Assembly: GCA_035532295.1 (NCBI GenBank)
Contig: DATKRH010000058.1
Span: 1-64,000, forward strand
Source: DASUBV01 sp035532295
GTDB lineage: Bacteria; Actinomycetota; Actinomycetes; Streptosporangiales; Streptosporangiaceae
Direction of reading: 5' to 3'
DNA: 64,000 nucleotides
Position numbers and translations under genes: made by a program. Below, one piece after another: positions 41,459 through 49,994 of this stretch; positions within the stretch are counted from its first letter, which is position 1; each line of letters opens with the position of its first letter. The notes under the pieces were generated by a model that saw nothing but the letters and a program-made list of their open reading frames with translations, had not been told where the DNA came from and ran no database searches.

Positions 41459-41716
41459 GTGAGTTCTGCAACCGTGCCCGGCGGCGCCTCTGGCCGGCGC
41501 CCGCTGGCGATCGTGCTCGCCGTCGTCGGAATCCTGGCCGTCATCATCGGCGTGATGTTCATGGTCGTCACTGGCCTGCCGCATTTCATGGTCGCCGGCA
41601 GCCATGTCCACAGCTCAAGCGGTCATCACCTCGCCCGCGGAGCCACGGCGCTCGTCGTCGGCGTGCTCTTGCTGGGCGGCGCGTGGTGGGTTAACAAGTC
41701 CAAGGCTGCCAGCTAG
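41459..41716 (+). CDS. Small membrane protein
   Basis: 85 residues; GTG start with GAAGGAG 6 bases upstream. Two helices (IVLAVVGILAVIIGVMFMVV and ALVVGVLLLGGAWWV) with a His/Ser-rich loop between (SHVHSSSGHHLARG) that could bind metal. The upstream 190 bp is clearly AT-richer than its surroundings (41310-41355), consistent with a promoter. No family recognised. Confidence 0.7.
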   Translation: MSSATVPGGASGRRPLAIVLAVVGILAVIIGVMFMVVTGLPHFMVAGSHVHSSSGHHLARGATALVVGVLLLGGAWWVNKSKAAS

Positions 41717-41790
41717 CCGCGGGATGTCACCGGGTGGCCGGCGGCAGGCCAGTTCAGGCAGGGCGCCGGCCGCCACCATTTAATGCCCGA

Positions 41791-42975
41791 TCAGTCACTC
41801 GATCGGGCCAGTGCGCCGCGCAGGTCCTCCAGCAGGTCGTCGGCCGTCTCCAGGCCAACCGACAGTCGCACCAGGTCGGCCGGCACCTCCAGCGCCGACC
41901 CCGCTACGGAGGCGTGCGTCATCCGGGCCGGATGCTCGATCAGCGACTCGACCCCGCCCAGCGACTCGGCCAGGGTAAACAGGCGGGTCCGGCCGCAGAT
42001 CGCGAGGGCCTCCTGCTCGCCGCCGCGGGCCCGGAAGGACACCATGCCGCCGAACTCGCGCATCTGCTTGGCCGCCACCTCATGGCCCGGGTGCGAGTCC
42101 AGGCCCGGGTAGTAGACCTCGGCCACCGCCGGGTGGCTGGCCAGCATGTCCGCCACCCGCTGGGCACTGCGCGAATGCCGGTCCATCCGCACCCCCAGCG
42201 TCTTGATCCCGCGCAAGGTCAGCCACGCGTCGAACGGTCCGGCCACCGACCCCGTCGCATTCTGGACGAACGCTAGCTGCTCGCCCAGCCCGGCGTCGGC
42301 GACCACGGCCGCCCCGCCCACCACGTCGGAGTGTCCGCCCAGGTACTTGGTCGTCGAGTGAATCACCACGTCGGCGCCGAGTGCCAGCGGCTGCTGCAGG
42401 TACGGCGAGGCGAAGGTGTTGTCGACCACCAGCAGCGCGCCGGTGTCGTGCGCAATCCCGGCCAGCACAGCGATGTCGGCGATCGACAGGAGCGGGTTGG
42501 TGGGCGACTCGATCCAGACCAGCCTGGCCGGGTGTGCGGCCAGCGCGGCCCGGACGGCGGCCGGATCGGACATCCGCACCGACTCATAGGCCACGCCCCA
42601 GCCGCTCAGGACCTTGTCGAACAGCCGGAACGTGCCGCCGTACGCGTCATGCGGGATGAGCACGCGATCGCCCGGCCGGCACGCGGCCCGCACCAGGCAG
42701 TCCGACGCGGCCATGCCGGAGGCGAACGCCAGGGTGCGGGTCCCGCCCTCCAGCGCCGTCAGGCATTCCTCCAGCGCGCCCCTGGTGGGATTGGCCGACC
42801 GCGAGTACTCGTAGCCCCGCGCCCCGAGCGCGCGACCGCGCAGGCCGCCGACGCCATCCTGCTTGAAGGTCGAGACCTGGTAGATCGGCGGGACAACCGC
42901 GCCGGTCACCGGGTCCGGCTCCTGGCCGGCGTGGATCGCGAGCGTGTCGAACCCGTCGGTGTGCTCGGTCTGCAT
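41791..42975 (-). CDS. metB: Cystathionine gamma-synthase / gamma-lyase
   Basis: 394 residues of the Cys/Met PLP family. PLP Lys in VIHSTTKYLGGHSDVVGGA, cofactor-binding SGMAASDCLVRAACRPGDRV and YSRSANPTRGALEECLTALEGG near the N-terminus. The protein is encoded 15 bp after the cystathionine beta-synthase gene, so gamma-lyase activity (cystathionine to cysteine) is at least as likely as the synthase reaction. GGGGGG ribosome site. The order cbs-metB near greA and mca is conserved in actinobacteria. Confidence 0.93.
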   Translation of the reverse strand: MQTEHTDGFDTLAIHAGQEPDPVTGAVVPPIYQVSTFKQDGVGGLRGRALGARGYEYSRSANPTRGALEECLTALEGGTRTLAFASGMAASDCLVRAACRPGDRVLIPHDAYGGTFRLFDKVLSGWGVAYESVRMSDPAAVRAALAAHPARLVWIESPTNPLLSIADIAVLAGIAHDTGALLVVDNTFASPYLQQPLALGADVVIHSTTKYLGGHSDVVGGAAVVADAGLGEQLAFVQNATGSVAGPFDAWLTLRGIKTLGVRMDRHSRSAQRVADMLASHPAVAEVYYPGLDSHPGHEVAAKQMREFGGMVSFRARGGEQEALAICGRTRLFTLAESLGGVESLIEHPARMTHASVAGSALEVPADLVRLSVGLETADDLLEDLRGALARSSD

Positions 42976-42990
42976 TGCCGTCCCCCCTGG

Positions 42991-44385
42991 CTAGCTGGTG
43001 GCGTGCCCGGACAGGAACGTCAGCACGTCCTGCCTGGTGATCATCCCGGCCGGCTTGCCGTCCACGAGCACCAGCGCGGCGCCCGCGTGGCCGAGGGCGG
43101 CCACGGCGGCGCTGATCGGCTCCCCGGAGCCGACACTCGGCAGCGGCGGGGACATCAGCCCCGATACCGCGTCCTCGGGCGTTGCCCGGCCCGTTACCAG
43201 CGCGTCCAGCAGGTCGCGCTCCACGATCGACCCGACCACCTCGGCCGCCATGACCGGCGGCTCGGCGCTCAGCACCGGCAGCTGGGACACGTCGTACTCG
43301 CGCAGGCTCTCGATGGCGGTCCGGACCTTATCGGCCGGGTGCACATGGACGAACGGCGGCAGCAGGCCCGCCTTGCGCTCGATCACGTCGGCCACCCTCG
43401 GCTCGGCGGTCTCGGCGGCCAGGAAGCCGTAGTCGGCCATCCACTCATCGTTGAAGATCTTCGACAGGTACCCCCGGCCGCCGTCCGGCAGCAGCACCAC
43501 GATCACGTCGCCGGGGCGGGCATCCCGGGCGACCCGCAGCGCGGCCACCACGGCCATCCCGCAGGAGCCACCCGTCAGCAGCGCCTCCTCGCGGGCCAGC
43601 CGCCGGGTCATCAGGAAGGAGTCCGCGTCGTTGACCGCGATGATCGCGTCGCAGATGCTCTTGTCGTAGGTCTCGGGCCAGATGTCCTCGCCGACCCCCT
43701 CGACCAGGTAGGGCCGGCCGCTGCCGCCCGAGTAGACCGACCCCTCCGGGTCCGCGCCGATTACCTGAACCCGGCCGCCGGAGACATCCTTGAGATAACG
43801 GCCCGCCCCGGAGATGGTCCCGCCCGTCCCGATACCGGCGACGAAGTGCGTGACGCGACCGTCGGTCTGCGCCCAGATCTCCGGGCCGGTCGAGTGGTAG
43901 TGCGAGGCCGCGTTCTCCGGGTTGGCGTACTGATTGGGCTTCCAGCCGCCCGGCGTCTCGGCCGCCAGCCGGTCCGACACGGAGTAATAGGAGTCCGGAT
44001 GCTCGGGTGACACGGTGGTCGGGCAGACCACGACCTCCGCGCCGTACGCCCGCAGCACGCTGATCTTGTCCTGCCCCACCTTGTCGGGGCAGACGAACAG
44101 GCACCGGTAGCCCTTCTCGGCCGCCACGATCGCCAGGCCAACGCCGGTGTTTCCCGAGGTCGGCTCGACGATAGTGCCGCCGGGCCGCAGCTGTCCCGAC
44201 GCCTCGGCCGCCTCGATCATCCGCAGCGCGATCCGGTCCTTCACTGATCCGCCGGGGTTGAAGTACTCCACCTTGGCCAGGACGTCTGGCGCCGGGCTGG
44301 AGCCGCCGAGCTGCTTGGTTACCCTGCGCAGCCTGAGCAGCGGAGTATTCCCCACGAGCTCGATCAGCGAGTCATGCACCTGCAT
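42991..44385 (-). CDS. cbs: Cystathionine beta-synthase with CBS domain pair
   Basis: 464 residues. Catalytic half: PLP Lys in YFNPGGSVKDRIALRMIE, substrate loop EPTSGNTGVGLAIVAAEKGY, phosphate loop GTGGTISGAGRYLK. Residues from about 340 hold two CBS motifs (VIERKAGLLPPFVHVHPADKV; DAVSGLMSPPLPSVGSGEPI) that regulate the enzyme. Condenses serine with homocysteine, first step of reverse transsulfuration; the next gene completes the route to cysteine. Confidence 0.95.
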   Translation of the reverse strand: MQVHDSLIELVGNTPLLRLRRVTKQLGGSSPAPDVLAKVEYFNPGGSVKDRIALRMIEAAEASGQLRPGGTIVEPTSGNTGVGLAIVAAEKGYRCLFVCPDKVGQDKISVLRAYGAEVVVCPTTVSPEHPDSYYSVSDRLAAETPGGWKPNQYANPENAASHYHSTGPEIWAQTDGRVTHFVAGIGTGGTISGAGRYLKDVSGGRVQVIGADPEGSVYSGGSGRPYLVEGVGEDIWPETYDKSICDAIIAVNDADSFLMTRRLAREEALLTGGSCGMAVVAALRVARDARPGDVIVVLLPDGGRGYLSKIFNDEWMADYGFLAAETAEPRVADVIERKAGLLPPFVHVHPADKVRTAIESLREYDVSQLPVLSAEPPVMAAEVVGSIVERDLLDALVTGRATPEDAVSGLMSPPLPSVGSGEPISAAVAALGHAGAALVLVDGKPAGMITRQDVLTFLSGHATS

Positions 44386-44561
44386 AGCTCAACCACCTTG
44401 TCATTGGTCCCCTGACGCTATCCCACGCCATGCCCTGCGGCCGCAGGTCAGCGGGGCCTGGCCCGGCCGCGGGGAGCACGTGCATGAGGGCAAGACCGGG
44501 AGGGTATGCGGCGTTGCATAAGCTACCGTCGGGTTAACTACAGATCTTCCAGGGAGTCACC

Positions 44562-45782
44562 ATGGCCGAGGCCGTCGTCGTCGCCGTTGCCCGCTCACCC
44601 ATCGGCCGGGCCTTCAAGGGCTCAATGACCACTATCCGGCCCGATGACCTGACCGTGCAGATGATCGCGGCCGCCCTGGCCAAGGTACCCCAGCTCGATC
44701 CGGCCGACATTGACGACATCATGCTCGGCTGCGGGCTGCCGGGCGGCGAGCAGGGTTACAACCTGGCCCGCGTCGTCGCGGTGCTGCTCGGCTACGACAC
44801 CGTCCCCGGCACGACCGTCACCCGCTACTGCTCCTCTTCCCTGCAGACCACCCGGATGGCGTACCACGCCATTAAGGCGGGCGAGGGTGACGTCTTCATC
44901 TCGGCGGGCGTGGAAACCGTCAGCCGGTTCAGCAAGGGCAGCAGCGACGGCCTGCCCGACACCAAGAATCCGGTCTTCGCCGGGGCCGAGGAGCGAATGG
45001 CCGAGCAGGCCAAGGGCGGCGGCGACAGCTGGCACGACCCGCGCGCCGACGGCGAGGTGCCCGACGTTTACGTGGCGATGGGCCAGACGGCGGAGAACGT
45101 CGCGCAAATCCGCGGAATTACCCGCGCAGAGCAAGACGAATTCGGCGTCCGGTCCCAGAACCTGGCGGAAAAGGCCCTGGCTGACGGCTTCTGGCAGCTG
45201 GACATCACGCCCGTCACGCTCCCGGACGGCACGGTCCTGGCCGCCGACGACGGGCCGCGAGCCGGGACGACGCTGGAGAAGGTGGCTCAGCTGCAGCCGG
45301 TGTTCCGGCCGGACGGCACGGTCACGGCCGGGAACTGCTGCCCGCTGAACGATGGCGCGGCCGCCGTCGTGATCATGAGCGACCGGAAGGCCGCGGAGCT
45401 CGGCATCACGCCGCTGGCCAGGATCGTCGCTACCGGCGTGAGTGCGCTCTCGCCGGAAATCATGGGCCTTGGCCCGGTCGAGGCATCGCGGCAGGCGCTG
45501 CGCCGCGCGGGCATGACGATCGATGACATCGACCTAGTCGAGATCAACGAGGCCTTCGCCGCCCAGGTCATTCCGTCCTACCGGGAACTGGGCATCGACC
45601 TCGGCAAGCTGAACGTCAACGGCGGGGCCATCGCGGTCGGCCACCCCTTCGGGATGACCGGCGCCCGGATCACCTCGACGATCCTGAACAGCCTGCGATT
45701 CCACGACAAGACCTTCGGGCTGGAGACGATGTGCGTGGGCGGCGGCCAGGGCATGGCGACCATCTTCGAGCGGCTGTCCTAG
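44562..45782 (+). CDS. Acetyl-CoA acetyltransferase (thiolase)
   Basis: 406 residues. Acyl-carrying Cys C90 in RYCSSSLQTTRMA, the His loop NVNGGAIAVGHPFGMTGAR and C-terminal catalytic Cys in CVGGGQGMATIFE. EINEAFAAQV is also present. Matches FadA-type degradative thiolases of actinobacteria. CAGGGAG precedes the ATG. Single-gene unit divergent from cbs, with a 176-bp shared upstream region. Confidence 0.95.
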   Translation: MAEAVVVAVARSPIGRAFKGSMTTIRPDDLTVQMIAAALAKVPQLDPADIDDIMLGCGLPGGEQGYNLARVVAVLLGYDTVPGTTVTRYCSSSLQTTRMAYHAIKAGEGDVFISAGVETVSRFSKGSSDGLPDTKNPVFAGAEERMAEQAKGGGDSWHDPRADGEVPDVYVAMGQTAENVAQIRGITRAEQDEFGVRSQNLAEKALADGFWQLDITPVTLPDGTVLAADDGPRAGTTLEKVAQLQPVFRPDGTVTAGNCCPLNDGAAAVVIMSDRKAAELGITPLARIVATGVSALSPEIMGLGPVEASRQALRRAGMTIDDIDLVEINEAFAAQVIPSYRELGIDLGKLNVNGGAIAVGHPFGMTGARITSTILNSLRFHDKTFGLETMCVGGGQGMATIFERLS

Positions 45783-45979
45783 CCGGATCGGCCGCCGGAT
45801 ATGGTGTGATCCTACGGTCCTGATGCGCTCAGCGCTTATTTGGCCTGGTATGCGGACCGGCGGGCCCGCGATGTCGGCCAGCCAAACGGGATATTACGGA
45901 AGGGTCTCGATCGAGGGTTGTCAAGGGCGCGACGTTGGTGCAGTCTCGACAGCAAGAGGACTCACCCCGGAGGTGCGAC

Positions 45980-46213
45980 TTGTCCCTGACCCACTCCCCG
46001 GAGCTGCACAAAAACCTGATCGCCCGCATCCCGTCCGTCACCGGACTGCAGCTTCGAGAGTGGTTCAGCCGTCTTGAATCCGGCCCGTCGTTCCTGCGCT
46101 GCGCTGAACGAGCGCACTGGCTAGCTGACGAGCACGGGTTGTCGCACGGCTATGCCCGCGCGATCGTCCACGAGTACGAACTGCAGCGCCGCAGCAGGCT
46201 CAACAACGCCTGA
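45980..46213 (+). CDS. DUF4287-domain protein
   Basis: 77 residues from TTG 45980, supported by GGAGG six bases upstream; an upstream GTG-type extension lacks a ribosome site. Pattern SVTGLQLREWFSRLESGP...RAHWLADEHGLSHGYARAIVHEYELQRR is that of DUF4287, a small helical domain of unknown function often found beside DUF5655. It is followed 10 bp later by the PPOX-family gene, so probably co-transcribed. Confidence 0.72.
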   Translation: MSLTHSPELHKNLIARIPSVTGLQLREWFSRLESGPSFLRCAERAHWLADEHGLSHGYARAIVHEYELQRRSRLNNA

Positions 46214-46223
46214 CGCGCGCCCA

Positions 46224-46634
46224 GTGCAGGTCGAGCGCGCTACCGAGTTTCTTCGCGGTCATCATCGGGCCGTGCTGGCTACCACCAGATCCGATGGTCG
46301 GCCGCAACTGTCGCCTGTCGTCGTGGCCGTGGATGACGACGGCCTGGTACTGATCAGCACCAGGGAAACCGCGATCAAGACCAAGAACCTGGCCCGCGAC
46401 CCTCGCGCCTCGCTCTGCGCGATGAGCGACGGCTTCTTCGGCGAGTGGATCCAGGTCGACGGAACCGCCGAGATCATCCATCTCCCGGATGCCCTCGACC
46501 TCCTGGTGGACTACTACCGCAGGATCTCCGGCGAGCACCCTGACTGGGCCGACTACCGCGACGCCATGCGGCGGGATCGCCGGGTGATCGTCCGGCTCAC
46601 CATCGTCCGGGCCGGCCCGGACGTCAGCGGCTGA
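46224..46634 (+). CDS. PPOX-class (F420/FMN-dependent) split-barrel protein
   Basis: 136 residues from GTG 46224. The split barrel reads FLRGHHRAVLATTRSDGRPQLSPVVVAVDDDGLVLISTRETAIKTKNLARDPRASL, followed by WIQVDGTAEIIHL and a C-terminal RRDRRVIVRLTIVRA. This is the actinobacterial flavin/deazaflavin-dependent oxidoreductase family; F420 use is likely from family but not shown. Substrate unknown. Confidence 0.88.
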   Translation: MQVERATEFLRGHHRAVLATTRSDGRPQLSPVVVAVDDDGLVLISTRETAIKTKNLARDPRASLCAMSDGFFGEWIQVDGTAEIIHLPDALDLLVDYYRRISGEHPDWADYRDAMRRDRRVIVRLTIVRAGPDVSG

Positions 46635-46824
46635 GCACGTTCCGTGCCGGGCAGCGCGGAGGACTGGTGTCAATAGCAGAACGGCCCGAATCGGAACCTG
46701 GTGGCAACACCGGCCCAGAAGGACCTGGCCACGAAGACACCATGATCCATTAACTGTTACGGCAGTACCGCTGTTCGCGTTCTCATCGGTTCATACTGAC
46801 CGAACCTTCAGCCTGCCCAGTTCA

Positions 46825-46852
46825 AACAGGCGCATAGCACATAAAGCCTGTT
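46825..46852 (-). terminator. Stem-loop downstream of the tRNA gene
   Basis: Arms AACAGGC (46825-46831) and GCCTGTT (46846-46852) around a 14-nt loop. It lies just 3' of the tRNA on the minus strand and probably ends its transcript. Confidence 0.5.
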
Positions 46853-46858
46853 CAGCGG

Positions 46859-46932
46859 TACCCCCGGTCGGAGTCGAACCGACACTGGGGACCCTTTTAG
46901 GGGGCCGGCCTCTTCCCTTGGGCTACGGGGGC
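46859..46932 (-). tRNA. Atypical tRNA; apparent anticodon UAA with C33, isotype uncertain
   Basis: Minus-strand cloverleaf of 74 nt. Acceptor GCCCCCG/CGGGGGT (7 bp, one G-U), D arm GCC..GGC with GG in the loop, anticodon stem GGCCC/GGGTC, loop CCTAAAA, 6-nt variable loop, T arm GTCGG-TTCGACT-CCGAC, discriminator A, no encoded CCA (CC only). In this folding position 33 is C, not the near-universal U, and positions 34-36 read UAA. That would decode UUA (Leu), yet the variable arm is short (class I), unlike leucine tRNAs. TATTAT (46939-46944) lies 6 bp upstream as a -10 box. It could be a specialised or degenerate tRNA. Confidence 0.7.
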
Positions 46933-47150
46933 TTCGTGATAATACCCCGCGCCCTTCCGATTACTCTAGGTCCGTGGATTAAGGTGGCCCGATTCTCGGC
47001 CAATGTCGGTTATCTAATTGATGCCCTGGCGGTTGATCTATACGGTGGGTGACCATTGCGCCATTGTCATTACTCTTCGTAATCAAATGGTTGCGACACA
47101 AGATCGTCCGCGATCGTGGCCCGAGCCGGGGCCGCCAGGTGCCGGGGGGA
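46933..47150. other. Intergenic region, tRNA promoter to UDG 3' end
   Basis: 218 bp, relatively AT-rich (about 47000-47100). Apart from the tRNA -10 box no feature is recognised, and ORFs are short. Confidence 0.5.
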
Positions 47151-47975
47151 TCAGAGGCCTGCCGCGTGCCTGGCGCGGCTGAACACGTCATCGAGCATCG
47201 CGTCGTTGACCCGGCCGGTGAAGGTATTCTGCTGGCTAGGGTGATAGCAGCCGAGCACCAGCAGGTCCGCCGGGCGCCCCGTCCCGGGCGGATGGGGCCA
47301 GGGAACCGGGACCTCGGCACCGTGGCCGAAGGCGGGCCTGGGCCGCGGCACCGCCCAGCCGACGGCGGCCAGTCGCGGCCACAGCGCCTGCCACGCAAAG
47401 CCGCCGAGGCAGACAATCACCCTCAGGTCAGCGCTGAGCGCTAGCTCGGCCGCCAGCCAGGGCGCGCAGGCGTCGCGCTCGGCCGGCTCCGGCTTGTTGG
47501 CCGGCGGGGCGCAGCGCACCGCCGCGGCCATCCGGGCCCCGATCAGCCGCTGGCCATCCCCGGCCCGGACCGATGTCGGCTGGGCCGCCAGCCCGCACCG
47601 CCACAGCGAGGCGAACAGCACGTCGCCGCTGCGGTCGCCGGTGAAAATGCGGCCCGTCCGGTTGCCGCCATGCGCGGCCGGAGCCAGGCCCAGGATCAGC
47701 ACCCGAGGGTGCTCGTCACCCCAGCCGGGCACCGGACGGCCCCAGTAGCGCTCCGTCCGGAACGACCGCCGCCGGGTCTCGGCGACCTCCTCACGCCACT
47801 GCACGAGCCGCGGGCACGCCCGGCAGACGGACTGCCGGGCGGCCAGTTCGGCCAGCGAGCCCGCCCCGGCCGCCAGCGCCCGCACCTGCGCGGGGTCCTT
47901 GGCGACCGGCGTGCCCGCGGCAGCCGGATCCTCGGGCCAGCCGGTGCCGGGCGGCACCGGCCCGCTAACGGTCAT
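47151..47975 (-). CDS. Uracil-DNA glycosylase, family 5 (UdgB)
   Basis: 274 residues from ATG 47975 (an ATG at 48002 is an alternative; neither has a clear ribosome site). Motif A GLAPAAHGGNRTGRIFTGD is the family 5 form, lacking the catalytic Asp/Asn of family 1 enzymes. C-terminal motif GCYHPSQQNTFTGR. Iron-sulfur Cys candidates are in CRACPRL, RCAPP and VIVCLGG. Removes uracil and other deaminated bases. Overlaps the end of the Ppx gene by 11 bp. Confidence 0.9.
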   Translation of the reverse strand: MTVSGPVPPGTGWPEDPAAAGTPVAKDPAQVRALAAGAGSLAELAARQSVCRACPRLVQWREEVAETRRRSFRTERYWGRPVPGWGDEHPRVLILGLAPAAHGGNRTGRIFTGDRSGDVLFASLWRCGLAAQPTSVRAGDGQRLIGARMAAAVRCAPPANKPEPAERDACAPWLAAELALSADLRVIVCLGGFAWQALWPRLAAVGWAVPRPRPAFGHGAEVPVPWPHPPGTGRPADLLVLGCYHPSQQNTFTGRVNDAMLDDVFSRARHAAGL

Positions 47976-49569
47976 CGGCGGCGATCGACCAGGCGATGCC
48001 ATCCAGGATGTCGTGCTCGCTGGCGACGACCTCAGTGAAGCCCAGCCGGGTCAGCACCCGGTCCAGCACCAGGGCACCCGCGGCGATCACGTCGACCCGT
48101 CCGGGATGCATGGGCCCGATCGCCGCGCGCTGCTCCCGCGTCTGGCTCAGCAGGCTACGGGTCACTGCGTGCACCTGATCGGCGGAGATGCGAGCGTGAT
48201 GAATCCGCGATGACTCGTAGCGAGTCAGCCCGAGCGCGATGGCGGTCACCGTCGTCACCGAGCCGGCCAGGCCCACCAGAGTCCTTGCGGCGGTCACCGG
48301 CACCGCGCCGGCGACCCTGGAGATCGCCGCGTCAATGTCCGCCGTCGCCGCGGCGACCTGGTCGGGGGTCGGCGGGTCGTCATGCAAGTACCGCTCGGTG
48401 AGCCGGACGCAGCCGATGTCCACGGAGATGGCGCGCAGCCCGGCGCCGTCCTGTCCCGCGGCCGAGGCAGCCCCTGACATCGCCGCCGCGTCGCCGGCTC
48501 CTCCGACCACGAACTCGGTCGAGCCGCCGCCGATGTCGACGACGAGATAGGGCGGCTGCAGGGTATCCCCGGTGGCCGCCCCAGGGCCGACCGCCTCAGC
48601 CGTGGCCCCGGTGAACGACAGCCAGGCCTCCTCCGCCCCGGTGATGACCTCGGGCGGCACGCCCAGGATGTCCACGACGCCGCGGACGAACTCAGCGGCG
48701 TTGCTGGCGTCCCTGGTCGCGCTGGTCGCGACCATCCGGACCGCGGTGGCACCCGCCTGGCTGATCGACTGCCCGTACTGCCGCAGTACGCCCAGCGTCC
48801 TGGCCAGGGCCACGGGCGCCAGCCTGCCGGTCGCGTCCACGCCCTGCCCCAGCCGGACGATCTCCATCCGGCGCTGGACATCGGTCAGCTCACCGCGGGC
48901 CAGGCTGACGTCGGCGATCAGCAGCCGCAGCGAATTGGTCCCGCAGTCGATAGCGGCCACCCTGCGGGCGCGGTCAGCCGATCCGCCGACCGCCCCGCCC
49001 GCGGCCGCACTGGTCAGGTCATCGCCGGAAACGCAGGGGCCGCCCGCCCACCACTCCCCGGCGGCACGCAGCGCCTCCCGCCCGAGCGGATTGGATCCCG
49101 GCACCGCGAGCTCGTGGGCGACGAGCGCGTGCAGGCACTTGACCCGGTCCGGCATGCCGCCGGCGCTGACAGCGGTGGCCGGCAGCGGCTCCAGGCCCGC
49201 CTCGCGCGCCGCCGCGTCCCGCCGGGCCAGGTAATCCTCGTGCGCGGCCAAGTAGTCCTGTCGCAAGGCGGGATCGGTGGCGAGACGCGCCGTCATCGCC
49301 CGCATGACCCCCGCCGCCTCCTGGCGGCTGACGGCAGCCGCTGCCTTCGGGCAGGTCAGGTAGTACAGGGTCGGGAACGGCGTGCCATCGGGCAGCCGCG
49401 GCGCGGTCTCTACGACATCGGGCAGTCCGCACGGGCAGCGGCGGGCGATCGCCGTCACACCGCGGGGCGGCCGTCCGAGCTGGCGGCCGACCGCGGCCAG
49501 ATCGCGTCGGCTAGGCGCCGCGAACGCCTGGGACGCCTGGGATGGACGGGACGGGCCGGGCGCTGTCAC
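47965..49569 (-). CDS. DUF501 domain fused to exopolyphosphatase / guanosine pentaphosphatase (Ppx/GppA)
   Basis: 534 residues from GTG 49569, in a GTGA overlap with the DivIC stop. Residues about 20-190 are DUF501: RRCPCGLPDVVETAPRLPDGTPFPTLYYLTCPKA and GGMPDRVKCLHALVAHELAVPGSNPLG. From about residue 215 a complete Ppx/GppA follows: RRVAAIDCGTNSLRLLIADV, VRMVATSATRDASNA, VVDIGGGSTEFVVGG and LAGSVTTVTAIALGL. In other actinobacteria these are two adjacent genes; here no stop or start separates them. Hydrolyses polyphosphate or pppGpp. Confidence 0.9.
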   Translation of the reverse strand: MTAPGPSRPSQASQAFAAPSRRDLAAVGRQLGRPPRGVTAIARRCPCGLPDVVETAPRLPDGTPFPTLYYLTCPKAAAAVSRQEAAGVMRAMTARLATDPALRQDYLAAHEDYLARRDAAAREAGLEPLPATAVSAGGMPDRVKCLHALVAHELAVPGSNPLGREALRAAGEWWAGGPCVSGDDLTSAAAGGAVGGSADRARRVAAIDCGTNSLRLLIADVSLARGELTDVQRRMEIVRLGQGVDATGRLAPVALARTLGVLRQYGQSISQAGATAVRMVATSATRDASNAAEFVRGVVDILGVPPEVITGAEEAWLSFTGATAEAVGPGAATGDTLQPPYLVVDIGGGSTEFVVGGAGDAAAMSGAASAAGQDGAGLRAISVDIGCVRLTERYLHDDPPTPDQVAAATADIDAAISRVAGAVPVTAARTLVGLAGSVTTVTAIALGLTRYESSRIHHARISADQVHAVTRSLLSQTREQRAAIGPMHPGRVDVIAAGALVLDRVLTRLGFTEVVASEHDILDGIAWSIAADDR

Positions 49570-49994
49570 CGGCCGGATACCTTGTCCGCCTGGTGCACCG
49601 ATGACCACAGCCGCTCGTACCAGGGCGTCGCCGCGGCGCCGGGGACGACCGCGGCCCGGGCCGGCGGCCTGGTCCCGTTGATGATGATGTAGCAGGTCTG
49701 GGTCGGCAGGCACATGTGCAGGCGGTCGCGGGCCTGCTGCTCGACGTAGGCCGGGGTGGCCAGCGCCCGGCTCTCGGCCCTGAGCTGGCGCAGCTGCGCG
49801 GTGACCTGCGCCTGCTCGGCCTGCATCTGGCTTATCTGGCGGAGCTGGGCAATGTACTCGCGCACCGGGTAGGCCAGACTCAGCGCGATGGCGCAGACGA
49901 CCACGACCAGCACCGCGGCCCGGCTCGTGAACCGGGGCCGCGGGTGGGCAGCCCCGTTATCGCCGGCCGTGTCAGGCATCTGCTGTCGCGTCAC
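49566..49994 (-). CDS. Septum formation initiator (DivIC/FtsB-like)
   Basis: 142 residues. A single transmembrane helix (AAVLVVVVCAIALSLAYPV) followed by a coiled coil (EYIAQLRQISQMQAEQAQVTAQLRQLRAESRAL) and the conserved DPAYVEQ-like stretch (TPAYVEQQARDRLHMCLPTQTCYII). Part of the FtsQ-L-B type division complex. GTG start overlaps the enolase stop by 4 bp (GTGA), and its stop overlaps the next start likewise, giving a coupled eno-divIC-DUF501/ppx-udg run. Confidence 0.92.
   Translation of the reverse strand: MTRQQMPDTAGDNGAAHPRPRFTSRAAVLVVVVCAIALSLAYPVREYIAQLRQISQMQAEQAQVTAQLRQLRAESRALATPAYVEQQARDRLHMCLPTQTCYIIINGTRPPARAAVVPGAAATPWYERLWSSVHQADKVSGR

Noticed and set aside
46859..46932. Reading the plus strand CTTTTAG as a tRNA-Lys(UUU) anticodon loop
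   Set aside because: The plus strand has no T arm. The invariant GGTTCGA-type T arm and acceptor pairing exist only on the minus strand.
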